NCBI RefSeq assembly: GCF_001612825.1
Contig: NZ_BDBE01000044.1
Span: 1-37,624, forward strand
Reading direction: 5' to 3'
Origin: Nocardia caishijiensis NBRC 108228
Lineage (GTDB): Bacteria > Actinomycetota > Actinomycetes > Mycobacteriales > Mycobacteriaceae
Length of the DNA: 37,624 nucleotides
This document shows positions 6,189 to 13,960 of the stretch, piece by piece; the stretch's first letter is position 1; each line of letters starts with the position of its first letter. The notes below the pieces were generated by a model. The model was not told the DNA's origin. It saw only the letters and a list, made by a program, of their open reading frames with translations, and searched no databases. The position numbers were made by a program, and so were the translations under genes.

Positions 6189-7877
6189 TCACTGACCGGA
6201 CAGCGACCGACGCTCGACACGGCACGCCCCGGTGCGGTCCACTGTGACGACCGTGTCGGCGCGGTGGTCGGCGGGCAGCTGATGGGTGACCACGACGACG
6301 CGGCGGCGCGGCGCCACCAGACCGCTGTCGGAGTCGAGCAGATCGCGCAGGAGCTGTTCGCCCTCGGCGGCGGAGAGGTGTTCGGTCGGCTCGTCGAGCA
6401 GCAGGGTGTCGGCTGGCGAGATGATCGCCCGCGCCAGCAGCAGCCGCCTGCGCTGACCACCCGAGACAGCGGCCGCCCCCGCCGTCAGCGCGGTGTGCAC
6501 GCCCTGCGGCAGGGTCTCCAGCCAGGCGCCGAGACCGACCGTGCGCAGGGCACTTTCGGCCTCGTCCTCGGTGAGATCACCGCGCGCGACCCGCAGGTTC
6601 TCGAGGATCGACGTCCCGAACAGGTGCGCGTCCTCGGCGAAGAAGGTGACCCCCGCACGCGGAGTATCGAACAACCCGGCCCAGCTCATCAGCAGGGTCG
6701 TCTTCCCCGCCCCGCTCGCCCCGACCACGGCGATCCGCTGCCCCGCAGGTAACGCGAGCGGCAAACGGTGTCCCGCACCCGGCGCCCCGACCGACGAGTC
6801 CGCCCGGGTGGGCGAGTGCTGTGAAGGGGGTGGGGTGGTGGCGAGGGAGCGGAGGCGGTGGAGGGCTGCGCGGGAGGTGGTGAGGGTGGTTGCCGCTGCG
6901 GGGAGGGTGGCGACGGATTCGAAAGCTGAAAGGGGGACCAGCACCAGGATGGTGAGGGCCATGGGGGTCATTCCGCCGGGGAGGCCGCCGGTCGGGCCGT
7001 AGGCGGCGATGCCGACCAGCAGGGCGCCGAGGGCGCTGATGCCGATCGACAGCGGGGTCGCGGCGGCGGCCCACGCGCTGCGCGAGGCGGCGGAGTCCTC
7101 GGCGGCGACCGCGCGCGTGGAGGCCTGTTCCGCCACTGCCAGCGTCGCGTCCAACCGTCCGGCGACCCGCAGTTCGGGCGCGTGATCGAGCACGGTGAGC
7201 GCCTCGGCGGTGAATTCGCCCCGGTCCCGCCGCACCGCGCGCTCGGCGTCCCGCCCCGCCACCGCCGACAACCACGGTGCCGCCACCCCCGACACCGCGA
7301 GTGCCGCGGCGAGAACGGCGGCGGCGGTCACGGAGATGGTCGCGATCAGCCCGACCGCGGCCACCGACAGGATCACCGCCACGGCCACGGGGACGAACAC
7401 CCGCACCACCACGGCGCCGAGGTCATCGATGTCGGCCCCCACCCGTGCCAGCAGATCTCCGCGCCGCAAGTCGCCCCAGCGCGCGCTGCTGTCGACGCCC
7501 GCCCCGCCGGGCCCGGCCGAGCCGCCTTCGATCGCCTCGGCTGTCCGGTCACGCCACCGCCAGATGTCGGAGTGGGCGAGGGTGCGGTAGACCGTGGTGC
7601 GCGCTGTCGTCATGGCCCGCAAGGCGACGTCGTGGGTGGCCAGCCGTTCCAGGTACCGCGCGAGGCCCCGCGAGATACCGAGCGCCCGCACCGCCGTCAC
7701 CGCCACACTCAGATGGAGCACAGGCGGCATCTCCCAGGCCCTTGCGATCAACCACGCCGCGAGCGCCGCCAGCCCCAGCCCGCTCCCCAGCGCCAGCACA
7801 CCCCACGCCACCGCGACCGCCACCCGCCACGGTGACAGCCCCAGCAGACGCCACATCGCCCGCAGATCCGCGATCAC
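6189..7877 (-). CDS. cydC: CydC, subunit of the CydDC thiol/heme-associated ABC exporter
   Basis: 562 aa from a GTG preceded by GGGAGG. The N-terminal membrane domain (about 1-310) has several helices and ISRGLARYLERLATHDVALR, typical of CydC. The ATPase domain has Walker A GASGAGKTT, signature VSGGQRRRL, Walker B TLLLDEPTEHL and H-loop VVVVTHQLP. The Q-loop position reads FFAEDAHLF rather than the usual AQDAHLF. The CydDC heterodimer exports reductant thiols and is needed for cytochrome bd assembly. The start GTG overlaps the stop of the upstream repeat ORF as GTGA. A longer ATG start (7916) lies inside the repeat-flanking region and lacks conservation. The Pro/Ser-rich linker (about 342-363) before the nucleotide-binding domain is unusually low in complexity. 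Confidence 0.9.
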   Translation of the reverse strand: MIADLRAMWRLLGLSPWRVAVAVAWGVLALGSGLGLAALAAWLIARAWEMPPVLHLSVAVTAVRALGISRGLARYLERLATHDVALRAMTTARTTVYRTLAHSDIWRWRDRTAEAIEGGSAGPGGAGVDSSARWGDLRRGDLLARVGADIDDLGAVVVRVFVPVAVAVILSVAAVGLIATISVTAAAVLAAALAVSGVAAPWLSAVAGRDAERAVRRDRGEFTAEALTVLDHAPELRVAGRLDATLAVAEQASTRAVAAEDSAASRSAWAAAATPLSIGISALGALLVGIAAYGPTGGLPGGMTPMALTILVLVPLSAFESVATLPAAATTLTTSRAALHRLRSLATTPPPSQHSPTRADSSVGAPGAGHRLPLALPAGQRIAVVGASGAGKTTLLMSWAGLFDTPRAGVTFFAEDAHLFGTSILENLRVARGDLTEDEAESALRTVGLGAWLETLPQGVHTALTAGAAAVSGGQRRRLLLARAIISPADTLLLDEPTEHLSAAEGEQLLRDLLDSDSGLVAPRRRVVVVTHQLPADHRADTVVTVDRTGACRVERRSLSGQ

Positions 7878-8428
7878 AACACCCTCCCACCCGTACCGCC
7901 TCGCCAATCCTCCCACCGCGAACTGGCGCTATCGGCATCACCGGCTCCCACCGCAGCCGACCTCGACAACCGCAGCTCGCCGCTCGCCGAACACACAGTC
8001 CCCCGCTCCTCAGCCCGCACAGCCCCTCGCTCACCGCTGATCGCGCACGCATGCGCCCGCTCCTCAGCCTTCGCCGCCCCTCGCCCATCGTCGGTCGCAC
8101 ACGCATCCACCCGCCGCTCAGCCTTCACTGAGCCCCGCCCATCGCCGGTCGCGTACACATACACCGGCTTTTCAGCACTCACAGCCACTCGGTCACCGCC
8201 GGTCACGCACGCGCGCACCCACCCCTCAGCGTTCTCCGCCCCTCGCCCATCGCTGGTTGCATACGCATGCGCCCGCTTCTCAGCACTCACAGCCACTCGG
8301 TCACCGCCGGTCACGCACGCGCGCACCCACCCCTCAGCGTTCACTGCCCCTCGCCCATCGCCGGTCGCACACGCGTGCACCCGCCCCTCAGCACTCACAG
8401 CCACTCGGTCATCACCGGTCACACACAT
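7874..8428 (-). CDS. Possible 184-aa repeat protein between cydD and cydC
   Basis: An uninterrupted frame runs from an ATG at 8428, preceded by AGGAG at seven nt, to a TGA that overlaps the cydC GTG as GTGA; it overlaps the 3' end of cydD by 17 nt. It encodes about eight copies of an 18-residue unit of two alternating types, e.g. CVTGGDRVAVSAEKRAHA and YATSDGRGAENAEGWVRA. Predicted composition is hydrophilic with one Cys or Tyr at the unit boundary and no signal peptide or membrane helix. Arguments for a gene: start signal, coupling to cydC, and period divisible by three. Arguments against: third-position GC looks lower than in neighbouring genes, several frames are open because of the repeats, and no family is recognised. 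It may simply be a non-coding repeat array. Confidence 0.35.
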   Translation of the reverse strand: MCVTGDDRVAVSAEGRVHACATGDGRGAVNAEGWVRACVTGGDRVAVSAEKRAHAYATSDGRGAENAEGWVRACVTGGDRVAVSAEKPVYVYATGDGRGSVKAERRVDACATDDGRGAAKAEERAHACAISGERGAVRAEERGTVCSASGELRLSRSAAVGAGDADSASSRWEDWRGGTGGRVL

Positions 8429-8440
8429 GCGCCCACTCCT
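8011..8440. repeat. 54-bp tandem repeat array (8 units, alternating A/B types)
   Basis: Units begin at 8011, 8065, 8119, 8173, 8227, 8281, 8335 and 8389; the last is about 2 nt shorter. Each starts with CAGC and ends with a pyrimidine-rich C-C-C/T-C-T motif. Units 8173-8226 and 8281-8334 are identical over all 54 bp, and 8227-8280 resembles 8335-8388, so a 108-bp higher-order period is present. The upstream units are more diverged, and a decayed copy may precede 8011. There are no unique spacers. The last unit covers the final codons of cydD. Replication slippage or unequal exchange would make copy number variable. Confidence 0.92.
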
Positions 8441-10331
8441 GAGCGGTCGTGGCCGACGGACGTCCGGCACCTACCCCGACGACCTCGACCACCACGTCCG
8501 CGGCGGCCAGGATCGTCGGGCGGTGGGCGACGACGACCACGGTCGCGCCTTCGGCGGCTAGGGCGCGCAGGGTGGTGAGGACGCGCTGTTCGCTCGTCGC
8601 GTCGAGGTGGGCGGTCGGTTCGTCGAGGAGCAGGATCGGGCGGTGGGCGGCGAGGGTGCGGGTGAGGGCCAGGCGCTGGCGTTGGCCGAGCGACAGGCCG
8701 GTGCCGCCCTGGCCGAGCACGGTATCCCAGCGCTGTGGGAGTTCGTCGAGGACTCCGTCGAATCCTGTTGCGGCGCTGGTCTGTTCCAGCCGATCGAGGT
8801 CGGCGGCGGTGCCAGGCGCACCGAGCAGTTCGATGTTCTCGCGCAGGGTGCCCGGGACCAGCACCGGGCGCTGCGGCAACCAGGCGACGCGCGCCCACCG
8901 ATCGTCGTCGTCGAGGTCGCGGACATCGGTTCCGTCGATGAGCACCGCCCCACTGTCGGGTTCGATCAGTCCCAGAATCGCTTGCAGCGTGGTCGATTTC
9001 CCGCAGCCGTTCGGTCCGGTCAGCACGGTCACCGCGCCCGGCATCAGCTCAGCGGACAGCCGGTGCGGTGCGGTTCCGCTTCGCGCGGCGACGGTCAAGT
9101 CGCGCAAATGAATTCGCGATCCACTCGGGCCACCGCCGGACTCCACTGCGCCAGCGGGCCGCTCCACCTGCACCGCACAGCTGTCCGCCGAAACCGGATC
9201 CACCCGCACGGCACCGCCGTCCGCCGAAACCGAGGGCTGCCCGACCGACGGGCTCCGCTGCCGCGCGCCGACCGAATCGAGCACGGCGAAGGCTCGCTCC
9301 CCGGCCGCCATCCCGTCTTGCGCCGCGTGGAACTTCTCCCCCACCTGACGAAGCGGCCAGTACACCTCCGGCGCGAGAATCAAGGCGACCAGCCCGGCGT
9401 AGAGCGTCATCTCCCCGAACACCAGCCGCAAGCCGATGGCCACCGCGATCAGCGCGACGCTCAGCGTGGCCAGTCCCTCGAGCACCATCGAGGACAGGAA
9501 CGCCATCCGCAACGACTGCATGGTCCGCTGCCGGAGCGAATCCCCGAGGGCCGCCACCTGTTTCGCCATGCCGCTCACGCCCGGGCCTTCGCGCCCGAGT
9601 GCCCGCAGCGTCGGCATTCCGGCGAACAGGTCCAGAATCTGATCCGACAGCCGGGTGCTCGCGGCGAGGGTCGCCTTGGCGCGACCCTGGGTGAGCAGTC
9701 CGATGAGCACCATGAACAGCGGGATCAGCGGCACCGTGACGACGGCGATCAGGGCCGACGTCGGATCGTGAAAAGCGATGACCACCAGCACGATCGGCGG
9801 CACCAGGCAGGCAAGCAGCAACGCGGGCAGGTACCCGGTGAACCACCCGCGCAACCCGTCGAGCCCGTTGCCGACCACCACCGCGAGCTCGGTGCGGCGC
9901 GCGTCGAGTTCACGGGGGCGGAGTTGCGCCCCCGCCCGCAGCACACTGTTCTCCAGTTCGGCGACCACGGCGCTGCCCGCGCGATGGGCGAGCCGCGCCT
10001 GCCACCAACTCGCCACCCCACGAACCGCGACAACGACACCGAGCACGACCAGTTCGGTCGTCCACGAACCGAAGTCACGCCGTGCCGGATCCGTGATGAC
10101 CCCGGCGAGCACCCGCGCCAACAGCACCGCCATCACCACGATGGTCCCGGTGATGACCAGCGCGATCAGCACCGAGACCACCAGATGCGGCCGCGCCGAT
10201 CGCGCATAGCGCAGCAACCTCGGGTCGATCGGCCCGCGCACCCGCCGCGCGTCCGATTCGTGTCCTACCTCCGTGACCTGAGTTCCGGCGTGGGTTCCAG
10301 GCGCCCCCGCCGAATCGTCGAGCGCGCCCAT
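8412..10331 (-). CDS. cydD: CydD, subunit of the CydDC ABC exporter
   Basis: 639 aa, somewhat long for CydD. The membrane domain (about 40-345) includes LPALLLACLVPPIVLVVIAF and the coupling segment LDLFAGMPTLRALGRE. The ATPase domain has Walker A GPNGCGKSTT, Q-loop WLPQRPVLVPGTL, signature LSLGQRQRL, Walker B ILLLDEPTAHLD and H-loop VVVVAHRPT. The linker between the two (about 360-405) is extended and contains a duplicated 12-residue unit, SVSADGGAVRVD then PVSADSCAVQVE. AAGGAG lies seven nt before the ATG; a GTG one codon earlier is possible. The start is four nt past the cydB stop, so the genes are coupled. The last codons fall inside the 54-bp repeat array. Confidence 0.9.
   Translation of the reverse strand: MGALDDSAGAPGTHAGTQVTEVGHESDARRVRGPIDPRLLRYARSARPHLVVSVLIALVITGTIVVMAVLLARVLAGVITDPARRDFGSWTTELVVLGVVVAVRGVASWWQARLAHRAGSAVVAELENSVLRAGAQLRPRELDARRTELAVVVGNGLDGLRGWFTGYLPALLLACLVPPIVLVVIAFHDPTSALIAVVTVPLIPLFMVLIGLLTQGRAKATLAASTRLSDQILDLFAGMPTLRALGREGPGVSGMAKQVAALGDSLRQRTMQSLRMAFLSSMVLEGLATLSVALIAVAIGLRLVFGEMTLYAGLVALILAPEVYWPLRQVGEKFHAAQDGMAAGERAFAVLDSVGARQRSPSVGQPSVSADGGAVRVDPVSADSCAVQVERPAGAVESGGGPSGSRIHLRDLTVAARSGTAPHRLSAELMPGAVTVLTGPNGCGKSTTLQAILGLIEPDSGAVLIDGTDVRDLDDDDRWARVAWLPQRPVLVPGTLRENIELLGAPGTAADLDRLEQTSAATGFDGVLDELPQRWDTVLGQGGTGLSLGQRQRLALTRTLAAHRPILLLDEPTAHLDATSEQRVLTTLRALAAEGATVVVVAHRPTILAAADVVVEVVGVGAGRPSATTAQEWAHVCDR
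9163..9234. repeat. 36-bp direct duplication inside cydD
   Basis: Two adjacent 36-bp copies (9163-9198 and 9199-9234) share GTCCGCCGAAACCG at the same offset and encode a 12-aa repeat in the inter-domain linker. The reading frame is preserved. Confidence 0.75.
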
Positions 10332-10335
10332 CACC

Positions 10336-11364
10336 TCACTCCTTACCGACGAACGGAAGTCCGGTGTGCGCCGGGATCTGGCCGACGGTGAGCCGCTTGC
10401 GGAACACCCAGTACGTCCACCCCTGGTAGATCAGCACCACCGGCGTGGCGAGCAGCGCGGCCCAGCTCATCACCTTCAGCGTGTACGGCGAGGACGACGC
10501 GTTGTCGATGGTCAGGTCGAACATCGGGCTGATGGTGGAGGGCAGCACGTTCGGGTACATCGAGCCGACGATGAGCGCGGTCGCCGCGATCACCGTCAGC
10601 GTGGTGCCGACGAAGGCCCAGCCGTCGCGTCCGAGCGTGTTCGCCGCGGCGGCGACGGCGAGTCCGAGCACGGCCGCGCCCAGTGCCGCCCAGGTCCAGC
10701 CGGTGCCGTAGGCGAGCTGCGTCCACAGCCCGAACCCGCCGACGACCAGCGCGGTCGGCGCGAGCAGCAGCCGGACCACCCGCTCGGCGTCCGCGCGCAC
10801 CTCCTCACCGGTTTTGAGGACCAGGAACACCGCGCCGTGCAGCAGGAACAGGGTGCCGGTGGCGAGCCCGCCGAGCAGGGCGTACGGGCTGAACAGGTCC
10901 CCCACCGAGCCGACGATCTGATGGTCTTCGTTCAACGGCACACCGCGCACCAGATTCGCGAACACCCATCCCCAGGCCAGTGCCGGAATCCAGGAACCGA
11001 TCCCGATGCCGCGATCGCACCACGCCCGCCACGTCGGATCGTTGATCTTGGCGCGGTACTCGATCGCGCAGATCCGCAGGATCAACGCGACGAGCAACAG
11101 CAGCAACGCCAGGTAGAACCCGGAGAACAGACTCGCGTACCACTCGGGGAACGCCGCGAACATGGCACCGGCCGCGGTGATCAACCAGACCTCGTTGCCG
11201 TCCCACACGGGTCCGATGGTGTTGAGCACCACGCGCCGTCGGGTGTCGGACCCCTTGCCGAGGATCGGCATGAGCATTCCGACGCCGAAGTCGAAACCCT
11301 CGAGCACGAAGTAGCCGGTGAACAGCACGCCGATCAGGATGAACCAGAACAGTTGCAGACTCAT
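10336..11364 (-). CDS. cydB: Cytochrome bd ubiquinol/menaquinol oxidase subunit II
   Basis: 342 aa, fully membrane-embedded with about eight to nine helices. Characteristic CydB segments are WFILIGVLFTGYFVLEGFDF near the N-terminus, NTIGPVWDGNEVWLITAAGA (about 48-67), and FPEWYASLFSGFYLALLL. CydB pairs with heme-bearing CydA in the cytochrome bd oxidase, a high-affinity terminal oxidase that reduces oxygen to water without pumping protons and supports growth at low oxygen or when the bcc-aa3 branch is blocked. AGGAG lies six nt before the ATG; cydA ends nine nt upstream. Confidence 0.97.
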   Translation of the reverse strand: MSLQLFWFILIGVLFTGYFVLEGFDFGVGMLMPILGKGSDTRRRVVLNTIGPVWDGNEVWLITAAGAMFAAFPEWYASLFSGFYLALLLLLVALILRICAIEYRAKINDPTWRAWCDRGIGIGSWIPALAWGWVFANLVRGVPLNEDHQIVGSVGDLFSPYALLGGLATGTLFLLHGAVFLVLKTGEEVRADAERVVRLLLAPTALVVGGFGLWTQLAYGTGWTWAALGAAVLGLAVAAAANTLGRDGWAFVGTTLTVIAATALIVGSMYPNVLPSTISPMFDLTIDNASSSPYTLKVMSWAALLATPVVLIYQGWTYWVFRKRLTVGQIPAHTGLPFVGKE

Positions 11365-11373
11365 CGCCGTCTC

Positions 11374-12822
11374 CTAGTACGCGAAGGACAGTTGTTCATC
11401 GGCGGGCGGACCATCGTGACGCGCCGGTTCGTCGGGTCCGGCGATCGTGTAGCGGCGGATCAGGTAGAACCACACCGCCGCGAGCACACCGTAGAGCAGC
11501 GTGAACACGATCAGTGAGAACAACACCGTGCCCGGCGCGTGCTCGGAGACCGCCTGTTGCACCGTCATCCGGATGTTCGGGTCGCCGGTGGGGTTGGGCA
11601 CGATCGCCCACGGCTGGCGTCCCATCTCGGTGAACACCCAGCCCGCGCTGTTGGCGAGGAACGGTGCCGGGATGGCGAGCAGGCTCAGCCACGAGTACCA
11701 GCGCTGGTCGGGAACACGCCCGCCCCTGGTCATCCAGAATCCGACGAACAGCAGCAGCACCGACCCGGCGGCCAGCCCGATCATGGCGCGGAAGGACCAG
11801 TACGTGACGAACAGATTGGGGCGGTAGTCGCCCGGACCGTATTTCACGTTGTAGGTCTTCTGCAGGTCGACGACACCGTCGAGGGTCACGCCGTCGAATT
11901 TGCCTTCGGCGAGATAGGGCAGCACGTACGGCACTTTCAGCACGTGCACGACGCTGTCGCAATTGTTGTGCGTGCCGACGGTGAGAACGGAGAAGTCCGG
12001 ATCGGTCTCGGTGTGGCACAACGATTCCGCCGACGCCATTTTCATCGGTTGCTGTTCGAACATCAGCTTGCCCTGGATGTCGCCGGTGAGCAGCACCGCG
12101 CTCCCGGCCACCGCGATGACGACCAGTGACGCGCGGGCGGCGGGCCGCCACATCGTGCGCGCCTGCTCGAGTTTGTCCGCGTCGCCACTGCGCGCGTTGC
12201 GCACCATCCACCAACCGGCGATACCGGCGACGAAAGTGCCTGCGGTGAGAAAGGATCCGGCGACGACATGGGGGAACGCGGCCAGCGTCGTGTTGTTGGT
12301 GAGCAGCGCCCAGATGCTCTCCAGTTCGGCGCGCCCGGTCTCGGGGTTGTACCTGGCGCCGACGGGGTGCTGCATGAACGAGTTGGCGGCGACGATGAAA
12401 TAGGCCGAGGCGTTCACCCCGATCGCGACCATCCAGATGGTCGCCAGGTGAACGAGTTTCGGCAACCGCGTCCAGCCGAACACCCACAGGCCGATGAAGG
12501 TCGATTCCATGAAGAAGGCGACCAGCGCTTCCAGCGCCAAGGGTGCGCCGAACACGTCACCGATGAAGCGGGAGTATTCGCTCCAGTTCATCCCGAACTG
12601 GAATTCCTGCACGATGCCGGTGGCGACGCCGAGGGCGAAGTTGATCAGGAACAGTTTCCCGAAGAATTTGGTGAGCCGGTACCACTTCTCGTCACCGGTG
12701 ACGACCCACGCCGTCTGCATCATGGCGATCAGCGGCGCCAATCCGATGGTGAGCGGAACGAAGACGAAGTGATAGACCGTGGTGATTCCGAATTGCCACC
12801 GGGAGATGTCCAGGGTGTCCAT
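11374..12822 (-). CDS. cydA: Cytochrome bd oxidase subunit I
   Basis: 482 aa. The first helix has SRWQFGITTVYHFVFVPLTI with heme ligand His18. A second conserved His lies in LAAFPHVVAGSF (about 185), and the GRQPW quinol-site motif appears in FTEMGRQPWAIV (about 390) with the conserved Met of the heme b558 ligand set in the preceding region. The Q-loop is of the short type usual in actinobacteria. The subunit oxidises menaquinol and carries hemes b558, b595 and d. GGAGG lies four nt before the ATG. It is first in cydABDC, and the promoter region upstream carries a perfect inverted repeat. Confidence 0.97.
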   Translation of the reverse strand: MDTLDISRWQFGITTVYHFVFVPLTIGLAPLIAMMQTAWVVTGDEKWYRLTKFFGKLFLINFALGVATGIVQEFQFGMNWSEYSRFIGDVFGAPLALEALVAFFMESTFIGLWVFGWTRLPKLVHLATIWMVAIGVNASAYFIVAANSFMQHPVGARYNPETGRAELESIWALLTNNTTLAAFPHVVAGSFLTAGTFVAGIAGWWMVRNARSGDADKLEQARTMWRPAARASLVVIAVAGSAVLLTGDIQGKLMFEQQPMKMASAESLCHTETDPDFSVLTVGTHNNCDSVVHVLKVPYVLPYLAEGKFDGVTLDGVVDLQKTYNVKYGPGDYRPNLFVTYWSFRAMIGLAAGSVLLLFVGFWMTRGGRVPDQRWYSWLSLLAIPAPFLANSAGWVFTEMGRQPWAIVPNPTGDPNIRMTVQQAVSEHAPGTVLFSLIVFTLLYGVLAAVWFYLIRRYTIAGPDEPARHDGPPADEQLSFAY

Positions 12823-12834
12823 CCGGCCTCCATC

Positions 12835-12886
12835 CTCTACTACGACGTCTCGTAGTAGAGAGTACGCGTACGGATACCCCGATCAA
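12835..12886 (-). promoter_or_regulatory. cydA promoter with overlapping operator-like inverted repeat
   Basis: A perfect 11-bp inverted repeat, CTCTACTACGA (12835-12845) and TCGTAGTAGAG (12850-12860), is separated by CGTC. On the minus strand a candidate promoter is TTGATC (12886-12881), a 16-nt spacer and TACTCT (12864-12859), putting the start point inside the repeat. A dimeric repressor bound there would block transcription. The TACTAC/GTAGTA half-sites resemble operators of BlaI/MecI-type regulators; it is not a Rex site. The regulator's identity is an inference. Confidence 0.6.
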
Positions 12887-12918
12887 GGGTGACAACCGCC
12901 ACGACTCGACGCAGGGGC

Positions 12919-12944
12919 GCGCCCACCCGCGCCCCCGTGGGCGC
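12919..12944 (-). terminator. Hairpin directly after pabC
   Basis: GCGCCCAC (12919-12926) pairs with GTGGGCGC (12937-12944) around a ten-nt loop, immediately next to the pabC stop codon. It has no T tract, as is common for actinobacterial terminators. Confidence 0.45.
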
Positions 12945-13850
12945 TCACCAGTCGCCGATGGTCCCCGGCCGGTCGATCCCCGCGTCGACCATGTCCTTGA
13001 TCTCCTCGACATTGTCGTGCGCGGACAGCCGCACACCGTCGAGCTGGTTCACCCTCGCCGCCAGCGTCACGCTCGACAGCAGCCAGATGCTGTCGCAATC
13101 GAACAGATCAGCGGTGAAGATCGACTGGTACTTGCACTCCCAGCCCTTCTTCTCCGCCACCGTGAACAGCGCCCGCTGGGTGACGCCCGGCAGCACACCG
13201 ATCTTGGCGGGCGGGGTGATGAGCTGCTTGTCGCGCGCGATCACCACGGTCGAGCGCGGACCCTCCAGCACCCGGTGTTCGGTGCTGTGGAAGATCACGT
13301 CGTCGGCGCCCATCCGCCGGGCGAACCGCAGCGCGGCCATGTTCGTCGCGTACGACAGCGTCTTCGCGCCGAGCAGCTGCCACGGCGCCGCCTGCGCCAG
13401 GTCGACGGAGATGCCTCGGGCCAGCGAGATCACCTTCACGCCCTCGGCGCGCGCCTGCGCGACCCGCGCGGACACCGGGGAGACGAGCACGTACGCGGTC
13501 GGCGTCGGTTCGTCGGGCACCAGGCCGGAGCCGGGGGTGTCGAGTTCGGAGTCGCGACCACGGGTGTAGATCAGGCGAAGCACGCCCTCTTCCTCCGCGC
13601 CCCACTCCTTGACCGCCAGCTCGACCGCGCTGCGCCACTTCGCCAGCCCCGGCTCGGGCAGCTCGAGCGCCTGGGCCGAGCGGCGCAGCCGGGCCAGGTG
13701 GAATTCCAGCGCGGTGGCCGTGCCGCCGCGCACCAATATCGTTTCGAACACACCGTCGCCGCGCAGCGCTCCGATGTCGTCGGCATACAACGACGGCGTG
13801 TTCGCGTCGGCGACCACACCGTCGAGTGTCACAAGAACCCGTTCTCCCAT
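12945..13850 (-). CDS. pabC: Aminodeoxychorismate lyase-like PLP enzyme (class IV aminotransferase)
   Basis: 301 aa with a class IV aminotransferase fold. Key segments are GDGVFETILVRGG (31-43), the substrate-arm HLARLRRSA (51-59), LRLIYTRG, the Schiff-base lysine Lys163 in LLGAKTLSYATNMAALR, and VLEGPRSTVVI plus GVLPGVTQRAL, which hold the PLP phosphate. PabC releases pyruvate from 4-amino-4-deoxychorismate to give p-aminobenzoate for folate; D-amino acid and branched-chain aminotransferases share the fold. The position next to ygfZ matches the Rv0811c-Rv0812 pair and supports the folate role. TACGCT six nt before the ATG indicates a leaderless message. Confidence 0.85.
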   Translation of the reverse strand: MGERVLVTLDGVVADANTPSLYADDIGALRGDGVFETILVRGGTATALEFHLARLRRSAQALELPEPGLAKWRSAVELAVKEWGAEEEGVLRLIYTRGRDSELDTPGSGLVPDEPTPTAYVLVSPVSARVAQARAEGVKVISLARGISVDLAQAAPWQLLGAKTLSYATNMAALRFARRMGADDVIFHSTEHRVLEGPRSTVVIARDKQLITPPAKIGVLPGVTQRALFTVAEKKGWECKYQSIFTADLFDCDSIWLLSSVTLAARVNQLDGVRLSAHDNVEEIKDMVDAGIDRPGTIGDW

Positions 13851-13862
13851 GTGACGAGCGTA
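13851..13862 (-). promoter_or_regulatory. Leaderless promoter of pabC
   Basis: On the minus strand, TACGCT (13862-13857) plus six nt leads to the ATG at 13850. Confidence 0.5.
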
Positions 13863-13948
13863 GGCGTTATCGCTCCGTTATGCCTACGGCTGCCGCGGAT
13901 CCGACGCGGCCCGACCGCCCACCCTCGGCGCGTGCGGGCGGACACGCC

Positions 13949-13960
13949 TACAGTGGTGGT
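13949..13960 (+). promoter_or_regulatory. Leaderless promoter of ygfZ
   Basis: TACAGT (13949-13954) plus six nt leads to GTG at 13961. This decides the start over a longer in-frame ATG at 13826 that would run across the pabC promoter. Confidence 0.6.

Noticed and set aside
8011..8440. The 54-bp repeats as a CRISPR array
   Set aside because: The units are contiguous without unique spacers, alternate in two types, and no cas genes are near.
8607..10391. 594-codon open frame on the plus strand opposite cydD
   Set aside because: The minus strand encodes CydD with all ABC motifs; the opposite frame has low-complexity His/Arg/Gln-rich sequence and no start signal.
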